From NCBI GenBank assembly GCA_003427395.1, contig BFEA01000003.1:744399-766485 (forward strand): a stretch of DNA of 22,087 nucleotides, written 5' to 3'. The translations under genes were made by a program, and so were the position numbers. Below the pieces are notes generated by a model. It saw only the letters and a program-made list of their open reading frames with translations. It did not search any database and was not told the DNA's origin. Below are positions 10,144-18,693 of the stretch, in pieces (within the stretch, counting starts at the first letter, position 1; each line of letters begins with the position of its first letter). This DNA is from Chara braunii (lineage: Eukaryota; Streptophyta; Charophyceae; Charales; Characeae).

Positions 10144-10555
10144 TCACGGACGAGGTCGTGAACCAAAACCATACATGGCATTCATAGATGATCCATATAC
10201 GTGGCTCTGCGGTTCGTGGACAGTTGCATTCTCCGAAAACACAGACATGTATTTCATCTTGACAAACCCTCCTGATCGTGCTAAGGAATTCCCTATACAG
10301 TCTCGTATGTCGGACACTTTCTCTTCCGTCACATGCCACAATGATAAACATCTGACCCGACCTGCTCTCACGAAATCTGACCGCCCATCTACATCGGGGG
10401 GAGACATCACGGGCTTGAACTTGGATCCCTGAAGTACCATCTCGTTCCGTGCCACGAGCACAACTGCATCCACGAGTTTTCTACTTTTGTTTGAAGAAGC
10501 CACACATAGTACTCTCGCGAAAGGACACCCGTCATCAGTCAACCACACACAACAT
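10144..10555 (-). pseudogene. Family A copy A1, C-terminal half only
   Basis: The minus-strand frame from about 10552 to TGA 10144 encodes the last ~134 residues of family A (LTDDGCPFARVLCVAS, then IRDCIGNSLAR, then MKYMSVFSE, ending GSRPRP). It is very close to A2 over this stretch. The 5' half is absent: at 10556 homology stops at the codons for CCV and runs into TTTTCCCTTAAACACAAGG. That word is the 3' flank of the next copy and also occurs at 9972. So 10091-10555 is a tail-only tandem duplicate of 10562-11029, with a period of 471 bp. It has no start codon or upstream motif of its own and is presumably not expressed as a full protein. The retained part has no stop or frameshift, so the duplication is recent. 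Confidence 0.8.
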
Positions 10556-10614
10556 GTTTTCCCTTAAACACAAGGTCTGACAACCCGTCCGGACCTTGTC
10601 ACATATAAGGTTTC

Positions 10615-11556
10615 TCACGGACGAGGTCGTGAACTGAAGCCATACATGGCATTCAGAGATAATCCATATACATGGCTCTGCGGTTCGTGGACCGTTGCAG
10701 TCTTCGAAAACACGGACATGTATTTCATCCTGACAAACCCTCCTCGTCGTGCTAAGGAATTCCCTATACAGTCACGTATTTCAGATACTTTCTCTTCCAC
10801 GTCACGCCACAATGACAAAAAAACTCTTACCTGCCCTTTTCTCACCAAGTCGGACCGCCCATCTACATCTGGGCGAGACATGACCACCTTGAACTTGGAT
10901 CCCTGAACCACCATCTCGTTGCGCGACACAAGCACAATTGCATCCACAAGTTTCCTACTTTTGCTTGAAGAAGCCACACATAGCACTCTGGCGAAAGGAC
11001 ATCCGTCATCCGTCAACCGCACACAACAGTACGATAGAGTTTGTGGAGAAGTCCCTGGGCAACGGGTTGAGAATGAACAATGACGAGCGCAGTCCACCAA
11101 CTCTTGCTGCTGCGAACTTCCCCAAGTTCGTGGCGAAGATGTGATGTACTCGCAGCCGAGGCGACGTCTAGAGCTGGTACGGTAGCGGATCGGTTTACCC
11201 TTATCGTCCAGGGTCTTTCGCTGGAGGACACCATCAGGCAGTGCAATGAGGCTCCCGAACTCTAACATGTTGGCAAACTTGTAATGGCTTGCCCAAGGGC
11301 AGGCACGCTCTATCGCCTTCCAATCATTATCATTCCATTCGTCGAGATGCTGGTTCATGTACGGTTTGACGGGCATCCATGGGTCCTCGTCGAAGTCCTC
11401 CTTGGCTGCTTCGTCGATCCACATTTGACCGTCATGATGCCGCACCGATGTCGCACAAGGTGAAAACGGTTTTGCCAAGCGCATGTGCTTCTCGGGACTC
11501 AAGCGCATGTGCGTCTCGGGACTCATGCTGACGCTTGTCGAAGGTCTCGACGACAT
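10615..11556 (-). CDS. Family A protein A2, function unknown
   Basis: An intact 313-codon frame ending in TGA. The start at 11556 is supported because the 20 bases upstream match those upstream of A3 at 18 of 20 positions. Residues 1-40 are variable, with two copies of a MSPE.HMRL phrase. PWMPV and DWKAIERACPWASHYKFANM follow (about 75-120), then SSPRTWGSSQQQELVDCARH (about 145-165). The best conserved core is SYCCVRL, ARVLCVASSSKSRKLVDA, VLVSRNEM, IRDCIGNSLAR and VRMKYMSVF (about 185-295). No signal peptide, membrane span or known domain was recognised. Cysteines are frequent. The core pattern of two strand-like hydrophobic blocks around RKLVD and a terminal MKYMSVF strand resembles families B and C in this window. 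Probably a soluble intracellular protein; no function is claimed. Confidence 0.75.
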   Translation of the reverse strand: MSSRPSTSVSMSPETHMRLSPEKHMRLAKPFSPCATSVRHHDGQMWIDEAAKEDFDEDPWMPVKPYMNQHLDEWNDNDWKAIERACPWASHYKFANMLEFGSLIALPDGVLQRKTLDDKGKPIRYRTSSRRRLGCEYITSSPRTWGSSQQQELVDCARHCSFSTRCPGTSPQTLSYCCVRLTDDGCPFARVLCVASSSKSRKLVDAIVLVSRNEMVVQGSKFKVVMSRPDVDGRSDLVRKGQVRVFLSLWRDVEEKVSEIRDCIGNSLARRGGFVRMKYMSVFSKTATVHEPQSHVYGLSLNAMYGFSSRPRP

Positions 11557-11576
11557 TACGCTCCCTACACATCACG
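11557..11576 (-). promoter_or_regulatory. Conserved 20 bp block upstream of A2
   Basis: Read on the minus strand, it ends in GGAGCGTA immediately before the ATG and contains TGTGTAGGG. It matches the block at 12776-12795 before A3 at 18 of 20 positions, although the first ~20 codons of the two proteins have diverged. It may be a core promoter, a 5' UTR element or a splice junction. Confidence 0.5.
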
Positions 11577-11705
11577 AACACACAAACGACACAAACGGAT
11601 GTGTCGACCGTCGTAAATAAAGTTGTCCAATGATAAGTCCCCTTGTGCGACCAACACTCAACCGTTACTCCCACACTGCATATCGACAAGCTCGTCACTT
11701 AATTA

Positions 11706-11776
11706 AAGTGCGAGTGAACTCTCACTTACGTGCGAGCTAACCTTCACTTAAGCAAAGTGCGAGTGAACTCTCACTT
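11706..11776. repeat. Spacer palindromes between A2 and A3 (three copies)
   Basis: AAGTGCGAGT, GA, then a near reverse complement (ACTCTCACTT) at 11706-11727 and again at 11755-11776. A degenerate copy (GTGCGAGCTAACCTTCACTT) lies between them. They sit in the only gap between A2 and A3. Confidence 0.9.
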
Positions 11777-11815
11777 AAGTCTGACCACACGTCCAGATCT
11801 AGTGATGTTCGGGGT

Positions 11816-12775
11816 TCACCGGGGACGAGGTCGTGTACCGAAGCCATACAAAGCATTCATTGATGATCTGGACACGCGGATCTGCGGTTCGTCGACTAAT
11901 GCACTCTCCGAAAAGACGGACATGTATTTCATCCTGACAAACACTCCCGGTCGTGCTAAGGAATTCCTTATACAGTCCCGTATATCGGACACTTTCTCCT
12001 CGACCTCATGATGTAACGAAAAGTTTTGGACCGGCCCTGCTATAACCAAATCTCGCCACCCATCTACACGTTCAGGCCCACGGGTCGGCACGAATTTGGA
12101 CCCCTCAATTACCACCTCGTTGCGTGATACAAGCACAACTGCATCGACTAGTTTCCTGCTCTTGTTCGACGCAGCGACACATAGAACTGAGGCGAAATCA
12201 GACCCGGACACTTTCAATCGCACACAACAGTATGACACAACTTGTGGAGAATTCCCGGGGCACCGGAGCGGGTACTGGTCCAGGAACGAGCAGTGACGAG
12301 CGTAGTCCACCAACTCTTGTTTTTGCGAGCCTCCCCAAGTTCGTGGCGACGACCTGACGTAGTGGCACTCGAGGCGGCTGAAATGGCGGTTAATGCAGCC
12401 CAGTGCTCTGCGCATATGGTTCAGGAACTTGTGTCCGAGGACAGCGTCAGACAGCGGGATGAGGTTCTCGAACTCCAACATGTTGGCGAATTTGTACTGG
12501 CTTGCCCAAGGGCAGCGACTCTCCATCGTGGCCCAATTCCCATCGCACCAATCTTCAATATGCCCATCCCTGCATGGGACGACGGTCATCCAGGGGTCCT
12601 CGTCGAAGTCCTCTGCGGTCGCTCCATGGATTGTAGTCACACCGTTGAAATGCCGCACTGATCTCGCACAAGGAGGAAACGGTTCTACCAAGCGAATGTG
12701 CGTTTCGGGACTCATGGTTTGTGGTGTCGAGAAGATCGACTCAAAGATTCGTGGTGTCGAGAAGGTCGCCTCCAT
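11816..12775 (-). CDS. Family A protein A3, function unknown
   Basis: An intact frame of 319 codons from ATG 12775 to TGA 11816. The frame is open upstream to 12919, but 12775 is chosen because the A2-like 20 bp block directly precedes it. The protein starts MEATFSTPRIFESIFSTPQT, then MSPETHIRLVEPFPPCARSV (about 21-40), FDEDPWMTV, CPWASQYKFANMLEF, SSPRTWGGSQKQELVDYARH, SYCCVRL, LCVAASNKSRKLVDA, VSRNEV, IRDCIRNSLAR and VRMKYMSVFSES, ending GTRPRPR. It is clearly paralogous to A2 along the whole length, but only moderately similar in the first half. The ~40 bp direct repeat GATTCGTGGTGTCGAGAAG-type at 12721-12765 lies inside the N-terminal codons. No known domain; function unknown. Confidence 0.75.
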   Translation of the reverse strand: MEATFSTPRIFESIFSTPQTMSPETHIRLVEPFPPCARSVRHFNGVTTIHGATAEDFDEDPWMTVVPCRDGHIEDWCDGNWATMESRCPWASQYKFANMLEFENLIPLSDAVLGHKFLNHMRRALGCINRHFSRLECHYVRSSPRTWGGSQKQELVDYARHCSFLDQYPLRCPGNSPQVVSYCCVRLKVSGSDFASVLCVAASNKSRKLVDAVVLVSRNEVVIEGSKFVPTRGPERVDGWRDLVIAGPVQNFSLHHEVEEKVSDIRDCIRNSLARPGVFVRMKYMSVFSESALVDEPQIRVSRSSMNALYGFGTRPRPR

Positions 12776-12795
12776 TACGCACCCTACACACCACG
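12776..12795 (-). promoter_or_regulatory. Conserved 20 bp block upstream of A3
   Basis: Partner of the block at 11557-11576. It directly abuts the ATG of A3 and fixes the choice of start. Confidence 0.5.
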
Positions 12796-12917
12796 CGCAC
12801 ATACCAGACGATACAAAACGTGCATGAACATAGTTGGCGAACGGGAACTGCCATGGCCACGCCCACACGCAATCGTCAAGACATTCACTCAAGCGGATTG
12901 CTCGGGGTTCAGAGCAC

Positions 12918-13017
12918 AAGTGCGAGTGAACTCGCAGTTAGATGGAGAGACACGTAGTCACACCACTAAAGTGAAATGCTTGTGGTGCACACAGCAAGTG
13001 CGAGTGAACTCGCACTT
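12918..13017. repeat. Spacer palindromes between A3 and A4 (two copies)
   Basis: 12996-13017 is a perfect copy: the 10 bp arm AAGTGCGAGT, a GA spacer and the exact reverse complement of the arm. 12918-12939 differs by one base. Both are followed by AGATGGAGAGA and preceded by a CACA(G)CAAG or CACAAG word. They lie in the gap between A3 and A4. Confidence 0.95.
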
Positions 13018-13099
13018 AGATGGAGAGATAGGTGCGCACACTATGAGCTCATGTGTGTAATGTATAAGGAAATCGACGTACAACATCCGTTCAGAACTT

Positions 13100-14022
13100 T
13101 CACTTCTACCGATGACGACAGGCCGGTGTGTACATGCGTTCATTCAAAGTTCGAAGAGGCGACCCGAACGTAATACACTGCGGCACATCGACTGGAGCAT
13201 CTTCCGTGAACATAGAAATATATTTCATGTGAACGAACCCGGTCCTTCCGGCCAGAGACCTCCCTATAGCATCCCGTATAGAGGACGCTTGAGCTTCAAC
13301 CTCACGCCAAGCGTCCACATCGTCCACCTTACCCCCGATTACCAAATCCCATGTCACTGTGTATTCTATTATGACCAAACCGATAATGTCTCTCTCGAGG
13401 TCCAACTCATTCCTGGACACGTAGACCACATCGTCAGTTAAGGTCCTACTCCGATTCGAACAAGCGACGCAAAGGACCCTAGATAAGAATAACTTTCTGA
13501 GACGCAATCTAACGCAGCAGTAGGAAACTGCTCGAGGCGACGGCCCTGGAGAGCGCAACTGGTACTGATCGAAGAACTCGGAATGTCGTGCACAAGCAAG
13601 CAACTCGTGTTTCAGCGAGCGGGACCATGTGCGGGGCGAAGCAGTCACGACACTGCAGGCCAACACATTTTGATGACGAGGAATATTCAGCTTTGCACTC
13701 AAGCAACGGCACCGAACTGAACCCAGCACAACTCTAGGCACGAAAATGAAACTCCCAAACTCGCACATGTTAGCGAGCTTGTAGTCGTCCGCCCACGGAC
13801 ACTCCCTGAGCATTATGTCCCATTCAACCTCCTTCCACGAGTCCAGGGGAGCATCAGTGAACGGGGGACCTCCATCCAAGGATCACACTCCATCTCGTCT
13901 CTTGTCGCACCGTCAATAACAGTGGAGTTTCCACTGCCAAAGACGCGCAACGTGCATGGGGGGAAAGGGTATGCCATGCGCTCATGCCAATCACCCCGGA
14001 TAGTCAACTCCGACATGGCCAT
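13100..14022 (-). pseudogene. Family A copy A4, diverged, one frameshift
   Basis: Two overlapping minus-strand frames together span family A. The N-terminal piece (ATG 14022 or 14016) reads MSELTIRGDWHERMAYPFPP, then DGATRDEMECDPWME, matching A2/A3 PFPPC and DPWM. Near 13875 a one-base frame change is needed to continue into GGPPFTDAPLDSWKEVEWD, CPWADDYKLANMCEFGSFIF, SPRTWSRSLKHELLACARH, SYCCVRL, LCVACSNRSRTLTDDVVYVS, RNELD, IRDAIGRSLAGR and VHMKYISMF. It is the most diverged copy, yet all core blocks remain, so the single frameshift may be recent or a sequence error. The frame reaches TAG 13106, then one Lys codon and TGA 13100. A poly-T plus CCTGCAG acceptor-like signal precedes the start. 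Function unknown. Confidence 0.65.
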
Positions 14023-14450
14023 CGCGATCGGCAAATGCCCTGCAGGCCACAAAAAAAAAAAATTAAGCAAATGCTTTCACCCAGCTCACAGGGAAAGAAA
14101 ATGAACATGCCCCCCAAGGACGTCCGTCGAAACTCCGATGACGGGCGTTTTGTTGAACACGACCACCACAGCACGGCCGCACTGCACCCAGCCGGGCGAG
14201 AGGCACATCAACGGGCATGGCAGGAGAGAGAGAGACAGAGACAGAGAGAGAGAGAGAGAGACTCTAGTTGAACAACATTCGACAGAGAACCGTAAGGAAG
14301 TGTCAAACAACACTACATGTATGTCAGGCCGAGCACCCACGGGCACGTATACAAGCAATGGAAGTGACCACGAGCCCTCTGCATCGGTTGAAATGACCAC
14401 CTTCAAGAAGTGCCAAACAGTCGGCGGTCTCAGGTCTCTAGTGCTAAAAN
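14023..14450. other. Spacer with poly-A and (GA)n tracts
   Basis: Contains an A12 tract (14051-14062), a short interrupted (GA)n at 14223-14262 followed by CTAGTTGAACAACATTCGACAGAG, which resembles R1/R2-associated text near 8790-8835, and an N near 14450. No gene supported. Confidence 0.6.
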
Positions 14451-14972
14451 CATTCTTAGGGGACCTTGCGGCAGAACTGCTTGGCGTAGCACTAGATGCT
14501 CACCAAACAGTTTTGGATGTCGATCGTATGGACACATCATATGATGCTTACCAGCAAGCAGCGGCTGATTGCAGGACCTTCTATCCGGTGTGGGTCTTTG
14601 AGAGCAGATTTGACGCAATCCACCGTTAGATCCATTCCGGCGAGGGGGACCTGCCGTTGTTTATTGTACTCATCACGTGGGAATCGACGACGTGAGGAAC
14701 TAACAATGAACATTCTTAGGGGACTTTACGACCGTGTTTGGAACTTATTTGCGTAGCACTAGATGTTCACCAAACAGTTCTGGATGTCGGTTATATCGAC
14801 ACATCATATGATGCCTTACAAGCAAACTGTGGTCGGATCCCGGCCCCCATTCCCGGTGTGGATCTATGAGAGCAGATTTGACGCAATCCACCGTTAGATC
14901 CACATCAGGGAGGGGGACCGGTCATCCTTCCGCTGTTGAGTGTAGTCATCATGCGGGAGTCGACATCGCAAG
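14451..14972. repeat. Tandem repeat pair R4 (period ~260 bp)
   Basis: 14451-14700 and 14711-14972 share CATTCTTAGGGGAC, GCGTAGCACTAGATG, TCACCAAACAGTT, GACACATCATATGATGC, GAGAGCAGATTTGACGCAAT and CCACCGTTAGATCCA. An open frame in the first unit is broken in the second, so coding is not supported. Confidence 0.88.
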
Positions 14973-15533
14973 AACCCGACGATGTTCCAATTGGGACGTG
15001 CTCTTGTTTCGTGATGTGCAGGTGCTTACCGGCGGTTCGTTTGCGGAAGTGGAGAGAGAAGGAGAGAGGGAAACATTTGCGGGTTGCCTGTTGTTTTCGT
15101 AAGGTCAAGTTGAAGCAAAGTGCGATGTGTTCATTCAAAGTGCGAATTAACTCGCACTTAGATGGAGGGTGCAGTTGAAGAAAAGGAGAGAGGGAAATAA
15201 TTGCAGGGTGCTCGTCGTTCACAGCAGAAGTGAGAATGAACTCGCACTTAGATGGAGAAGCAGGTGCGCACACCATCAACGCGATGATTTAATATGGACG
15301 TTGGCTTGTCATTTGCATATTACCCGGTGAAAATGTCATCAAATCATTGTGTGGAGAAGATACATATCCATTCCTATAAGTAACTTTTGTCATCGCCTTC
15401 AAGTTGCCTAGTGTTTTTCTAAAAGGTGAAGTTGCACACCACAAGGAGAGTTTTCTGAAATCATTCAATGCAAAAAAATCATTGAATGGCAAATTGCAAA
15501 GTACACAGAGTCGTTTTCAAAAACAAATCAATA
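14973..15533. other. Spacer made of dispersed repeat fragments
   Basis: No gene seen. It contains two spacer palindromes (15138-15259) and, at about 15264-15430, a diverged copy of the R3 text at 9395-9650. The AT-rich end (15450-15533) leads into the tandem duplication that follows. Confidence 0.6.
15138..15259. repeat. Spacer palindromes between A4 and C (two copies)
   Basis: 15138-15159 (AAGTGCGAAT, TA, ACTCGCACTT core) and 15238-15259 (AAGTGAGAAT variant). Both are followed by AGATGGAG. They lie between gene copies A4 and C. Confidence 0.92.
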
Positions 15534-16169
15534 CAAAATTACAAAGTACACGGAAGCTTTCCAAAATTCACAAAGTACATGGAGCCTTTCCAAAAATCAT
15601 TGAAGGACACGTTCTAAGGCACATGTAGGCATTCCAAAAATCATTCTAACCCACGTCGTATAGTCTACATGACATGCCCTTATCTACAGAAGACACTTTC
15701 GTACAGTCTATATCACTCCCCCTCTTCTCCACAAGCCGAAAAGTCCTGCATCACACATGAAACAAACCCTACCACTAATACGAACATGTCGAAGACCTAC
15801 ACGAAAGTTGATTCAAGCCGAAGACATACACGAACGCTGATTCGTGCCGAACAAAATTGCAAGGTACACGGAAGCTTTCCAAAATTCACAAAGTACATGG
15901 AGCCTTTCCAAAAATCATTGAAGTACACGTTCTAAGGCACATGTAGGCATTCCAAAAATCGCTCCAGCCCACATCAAATACTCTACATGACATGCCCTTT
16001 TCTACAGAAGACGCTTCCGTACAGTTTATATCACTCCCCCTCTTCGCCACAAGCCGAAAAGTCTTGCATTACACATGAAACAAACCCTACCTCTAATACG
16101 AACATGTCGAAGACCTACACGAACGCTGATTCGAGCCGAAGACCTACACGAACGCTGAGTCGTGTCGAA
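15534..16169. repeat. Tandem duplication R5 (period 318 bp)
   Basis: 15534-15851 and 15852-16169 are near-identical head-to-tail copies beginning CAAAATT(A/G)CAA, with GTACACGGAAGC and CACATGTAGGCATTCC. Each ends in a shorter nested repeat of about 31 bp, CGAAGACCTACACGAACGC. Short frames are shared but have no recognisable product. Confidence 0.92.
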
Positions 16170-16320
16170 GTCCTGCATTAGACAAAAGGTCATCCGAACC
16201 CGACACGATGTTCACCTGCCTACAAAAGTCCCAGACAGAAGCTCGTCCAAGCCCGACATGATGTCCACAACGTGATAGGGTCAGACTCACTGCAAAAGCA
16301 GTGAGGTGATAAATGGGAGT

Positions 16321-17080
16321 CTATTCACATATAGAATCCGAATACCCTGAGACGATGAGTATCTTCGTAGCATGCGTCGGGTGAAAAGAGTTAGTACGAT
16401 CTTCATGGTAGCAGCATGTACAGTCTTCGAGTAGCCTCCCGCGATCGTCGGCGTTGCGCTCGTCTATGTTAAACTCGATTAAAAGGACTTGGTTCGGGAA
16501 TTCGGGCCTCAAGATCTGCCTCGATATTTGGCAAGTCGCGCATGAGTAAATCTCTTAACACTCGATTCAAATTGCTCCAGTGAGGGATTTGGAACGGACA
16601 ACGGTCTCCCCAGAACGGGGGACTGCCATCATTTTCTCTCATGCCGGATACAAGGAATAATTCTCCATCCAAGCACGAGGCGATATGCATGATGAAGATC
16701 GATAAGAAAAACGTAATGGCAGGCTCACAACCTTCTGGCATTCTATCGAAAGATGTGCTGGTTACGTACGAATAATGCAAACAGCTTCTCAACTCCTCTT
16801 CGGACGCAATGTAGAAATCAATTCTGAAGACGAGCCTGTCGCGTAGCGTGACCATCACAATGTACTGAAAAGCTGGGGTAGGCGGGGGCGAAACAAACGG
16901 CTGGACACGAGCGCGAACGTCTTCGGGGACTGGAAGGTAGCGGTATCTGGGAAGCCCAATGTTGCCAAACCACTCTAAACCATAAATGTTCTCAGCTGCG
17001 GGAACAAATGCACTTCACAGACTTTCGCAGTAGCTCAGGTCTCTGATAACGACCGTCCCACTGAAACTTCCAGACGACAT
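16321..17080 (-). pseudogene. Gene C, related to family B, broken
   Basis: From ATG 17080 the frame reads MSSGSFSGTVVIRDLSYCES, meets TGA at 17015-17017, then continues coherently: SAFVPAAENIYGLEWFGN, IVMVTLRDRLVFRIDFYIAS, CLDGELFLVSGMREND and LRDLLMRDLPNIEADLE. A one-base frame change near 16505 leads to FPNQVLLIEFNIDERN and LLEDCTCCYHED, stopping at TAG 16321. The strand, length (~250 residues), acceptor-like CTGATGCAG just before the ATG, the hydrophobic block before an acidic helix, the late QVLLIEF strand and a Cys/His cluster near the C-terminus all resemble family B. If TAG were sense, no TGA follows for more than 60 codons, so here TAG may really terminate. Function unknown. The TGA and frameshift make it a likely pseudogene unless the TGA region is an intron. 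Confidence 0.5.
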
Positions 17081-17081
17081 C

Positions 17082-17090
17082 CTGCATCAG
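17082..17090 (-). promoter_or_regulatory. Splice-acceptor-like CTGATGCAG before gene C
   Basis: On the minus strand a pyrimidine run (TTCTCTTTT) precedes CTGATGCAG, one base before the ATG. The same 9-mer stands two bases before the B2 start (18189-18197). Confidence 0.4.
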
Positions 17091-17110
17091 AAAAGAGAAC
17101 AGCGCCATTG

Positions 17111-18187
17111 TCATATACGGAGAGGTGGGTAAACGGCGAAGTTGAGACCGTCTGATGTTGGCAAAGTGCGAATGAACTCGTAATTAGATAGATATTTTGT
17201 CATGCAACGGGGTATACCGAAAGGGACGGGCTGTAAGCATAGTGCGAGTCTATTCGCACTAGACGAAGCAATTAATTCAGAACGCTGCTAGTGAAGATGT
17301 AGATGTCCAGCATCGCAGTAAGGGCAGTCGCACACATATCTCGTCTTCCCGTTGCGCAGAGTCACTTCCTGAGGTCCGGAGGCTGAATAATCCAGATGGT
17401 GGTAAACAGATCGCAATTCGTTGTCCCTATATTCGACTGTGAAATTTATTTCGTCGCAGCTATCGAAGGGGTAGTGAAGTTGTTGGTGCACCAAACAGTC
17501 GACCCGCAAATGCAGCTCATCTTTGAGTGCTTGATCTATGGCGAGCCTGTTTTAAAACCGTGCAAGGGAACCAGTAGGGCCGGATGTGTGAAACGCTTGA
17601 AAAAAAGTGAGCTTGACACCGTGAAATTCCTCCCTTGCGAGAAAAAAAGCTCTCATTCGTCGACCGTCCACCTTGACGGCAGTGAAGAGTGTCACGGCGG
17701 TGGTGCCTCGATTACACACCCTCGCTCGACCGAAGTAGTCTATGATCACCGGTGCCGACTTCGTCAGTTGGCCGAGGCAAAACCAGGCACACAGTTTTTG
17801 ATGCAACTTGTCCAACGACGCCCACTTAAGTTTCTCACATAAAATGTGCCATGCTTCAACCATCTTAGAAGTTTGGACGGGTTCCTCTTCAAGGGGTTCC
17901 CTCTTCAGAAGTGACTCCAACCTGATAGGGTATGCCTATACATCCTTCATCAGAGTGTACAGGTACCAAAAGTTCGACCCTACATCACGGCAAATCCGAA
18001 GTTATTTTTTTTCCGCAATTTGCCACGAAGGGATTTTCTCGTCCGGGGCAACATCATCTTCGAGGTGCAGGTAGTCACGGTCCATACCAGATCGTCCAAT
18101 GTCTTCCCAAATGTTCTTCGACAAAATGATTAGATCGGCATCCGGCGCTGAGGACTTCCTACTCTGCGACGAAGTCTCGATATCCAT
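17111..18187 (-). CDS. Family B protein B2, with in-frame TAA and TAG codons
   Basis: One uninterrupted reading frame, with no indel relative to paralogue B1, runs from ATG 18187. It reads MDIETSSQSRKSSAPDADLI, the phrase RDYLHLEDD, GSNFWYLYTLMKDV, KLCAWFCLG, PVIIDYFGRARVCNRG, VTLFTAVKVDGRRMRAFFLA, ELHLRVDCLVHQQLHY, INFTVEYRDN and a C-terminal CDCPYCDAGH with a CxxC...H metal-site look. It contains TAA at about 18012, TAG at about 17943 and TAA at about 17540; the first two fall exactly where B1 has Gln. A TAG at 17288 lies where B1 ends (299 codons against 297). The next TGA is at 17111, which would add 59 codons running through spacer palindromes. I annotate to the TGA, but the true end may be 17288. 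Function unknown. Under the standard code it would be a pseudogene. Confidence 0.55.
17164..17260. repeat. Spacer palindromes between C and B2 (two copies)
   Basis: 17164-17185 (AAGTGCGAAT arm, imperfect right arm) and 17241-17260 (AGTGCGA, a 6-base loop, TCGCACT: perfect arms). They occupy the gap between C and the conserved part of B2. Confidence 0.88.
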
Positions 18188-18188
18188 T

Positions 18189-18197
18189 CTGCATCAG
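18189..18197 (-). promoter_or_regulatory. Splice-acceptor-like CTGATGCAG before B2
   Basis: Identical to the 9-mer before gene C and at nearly the same distance from the ATG. It is preceded by GTTTCTCCG. It could mark an intron in the 5' leader or a spliced-leader acceptor. Confidence 0.4.
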
Positions 18198-18300
18198 CGG
18201 AGAAACGCAAGGAAGTGCGTCAGCTGCGATTCTCGCAAGTGCATAAGCAAAAATTCCAGGAATGTTATATGCACGAAAGGGTTCGATAATTGGTAATTAG

Positions 18301-18620
18301 TTCGCACATCGCAAGAGAGCGCAAGTTTTCTAACCGCCGTCTAATGCCGACTTATTTTCTACACGTCATTTATGTGGGTCGATAAGTGAGTGTAGATTCG
18401 CACTTCGCAAATCAGCGCAAGTCCTGCAACCGCCGCCGGCGATTGAAAAATAAATGACGGTAGATTCGCACTTCGCAACTGAGCACAAGTCCTGCAACCG
18501 CCGCTCAACTCTGACTCATCTCCAACACGTCGTTCATGTGGAACGGTCAGACTGCTCTCTTATTGGGTGGAACTGTCCGACTACTCTCTTAATCAGCGCA
18601 AGTCCTGCAACGATGGGGTC
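18301..18620. repeat. Degenerate minisatellite between B2 and B1
   Basis: Units carry TTCGCACTTCGCAA (18398, 18465; variant at 18301), then AGCGCAAGTCCTGCAACCGCCG, with ACACGTC(A/G)TT.ATGTGG between. A partial unit, AATCAGCGCAAGTCCTGCAA, is at 18591. The TTCGCACTT word equals the right arm of the spacer palindrome, so this array may have grown from it. Confidence 0.8.
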
Positions 18621-18656
18621 GATGAATGGCGAGGCCGTCCTATGAGTACAGCAGCA

Positions 18657-18678
18657 AAGTGCAAACTAACTCGGAGTT
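18657..18678. repeat. Degenerate spacer palindrome downstream of B1
   Basis: AAGTGCAAAC, TA, ACTCGGAGTT: same plan as the other copies with several mismatches, 16 bp beyond the B1 stop. Confidence 0.65.
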
Positions 18679-18693
18679 GTCTCACATAGCAGA

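Noticed and set aside
10127-12827. Plus-strand ORFs opposite family A genes
   Set aside because: Shadows of the minus-strand genes: they recur in each copy only because the minus-strand genes are paralogous, and they break at different points.
14138-14629. 163-codon plus-strand ORF crossing the (GA)n tract and first R4 unit
   Set aside because: It contains microsatellite sequence and an N, and its counterpart in the second R4 unit is disrupted.
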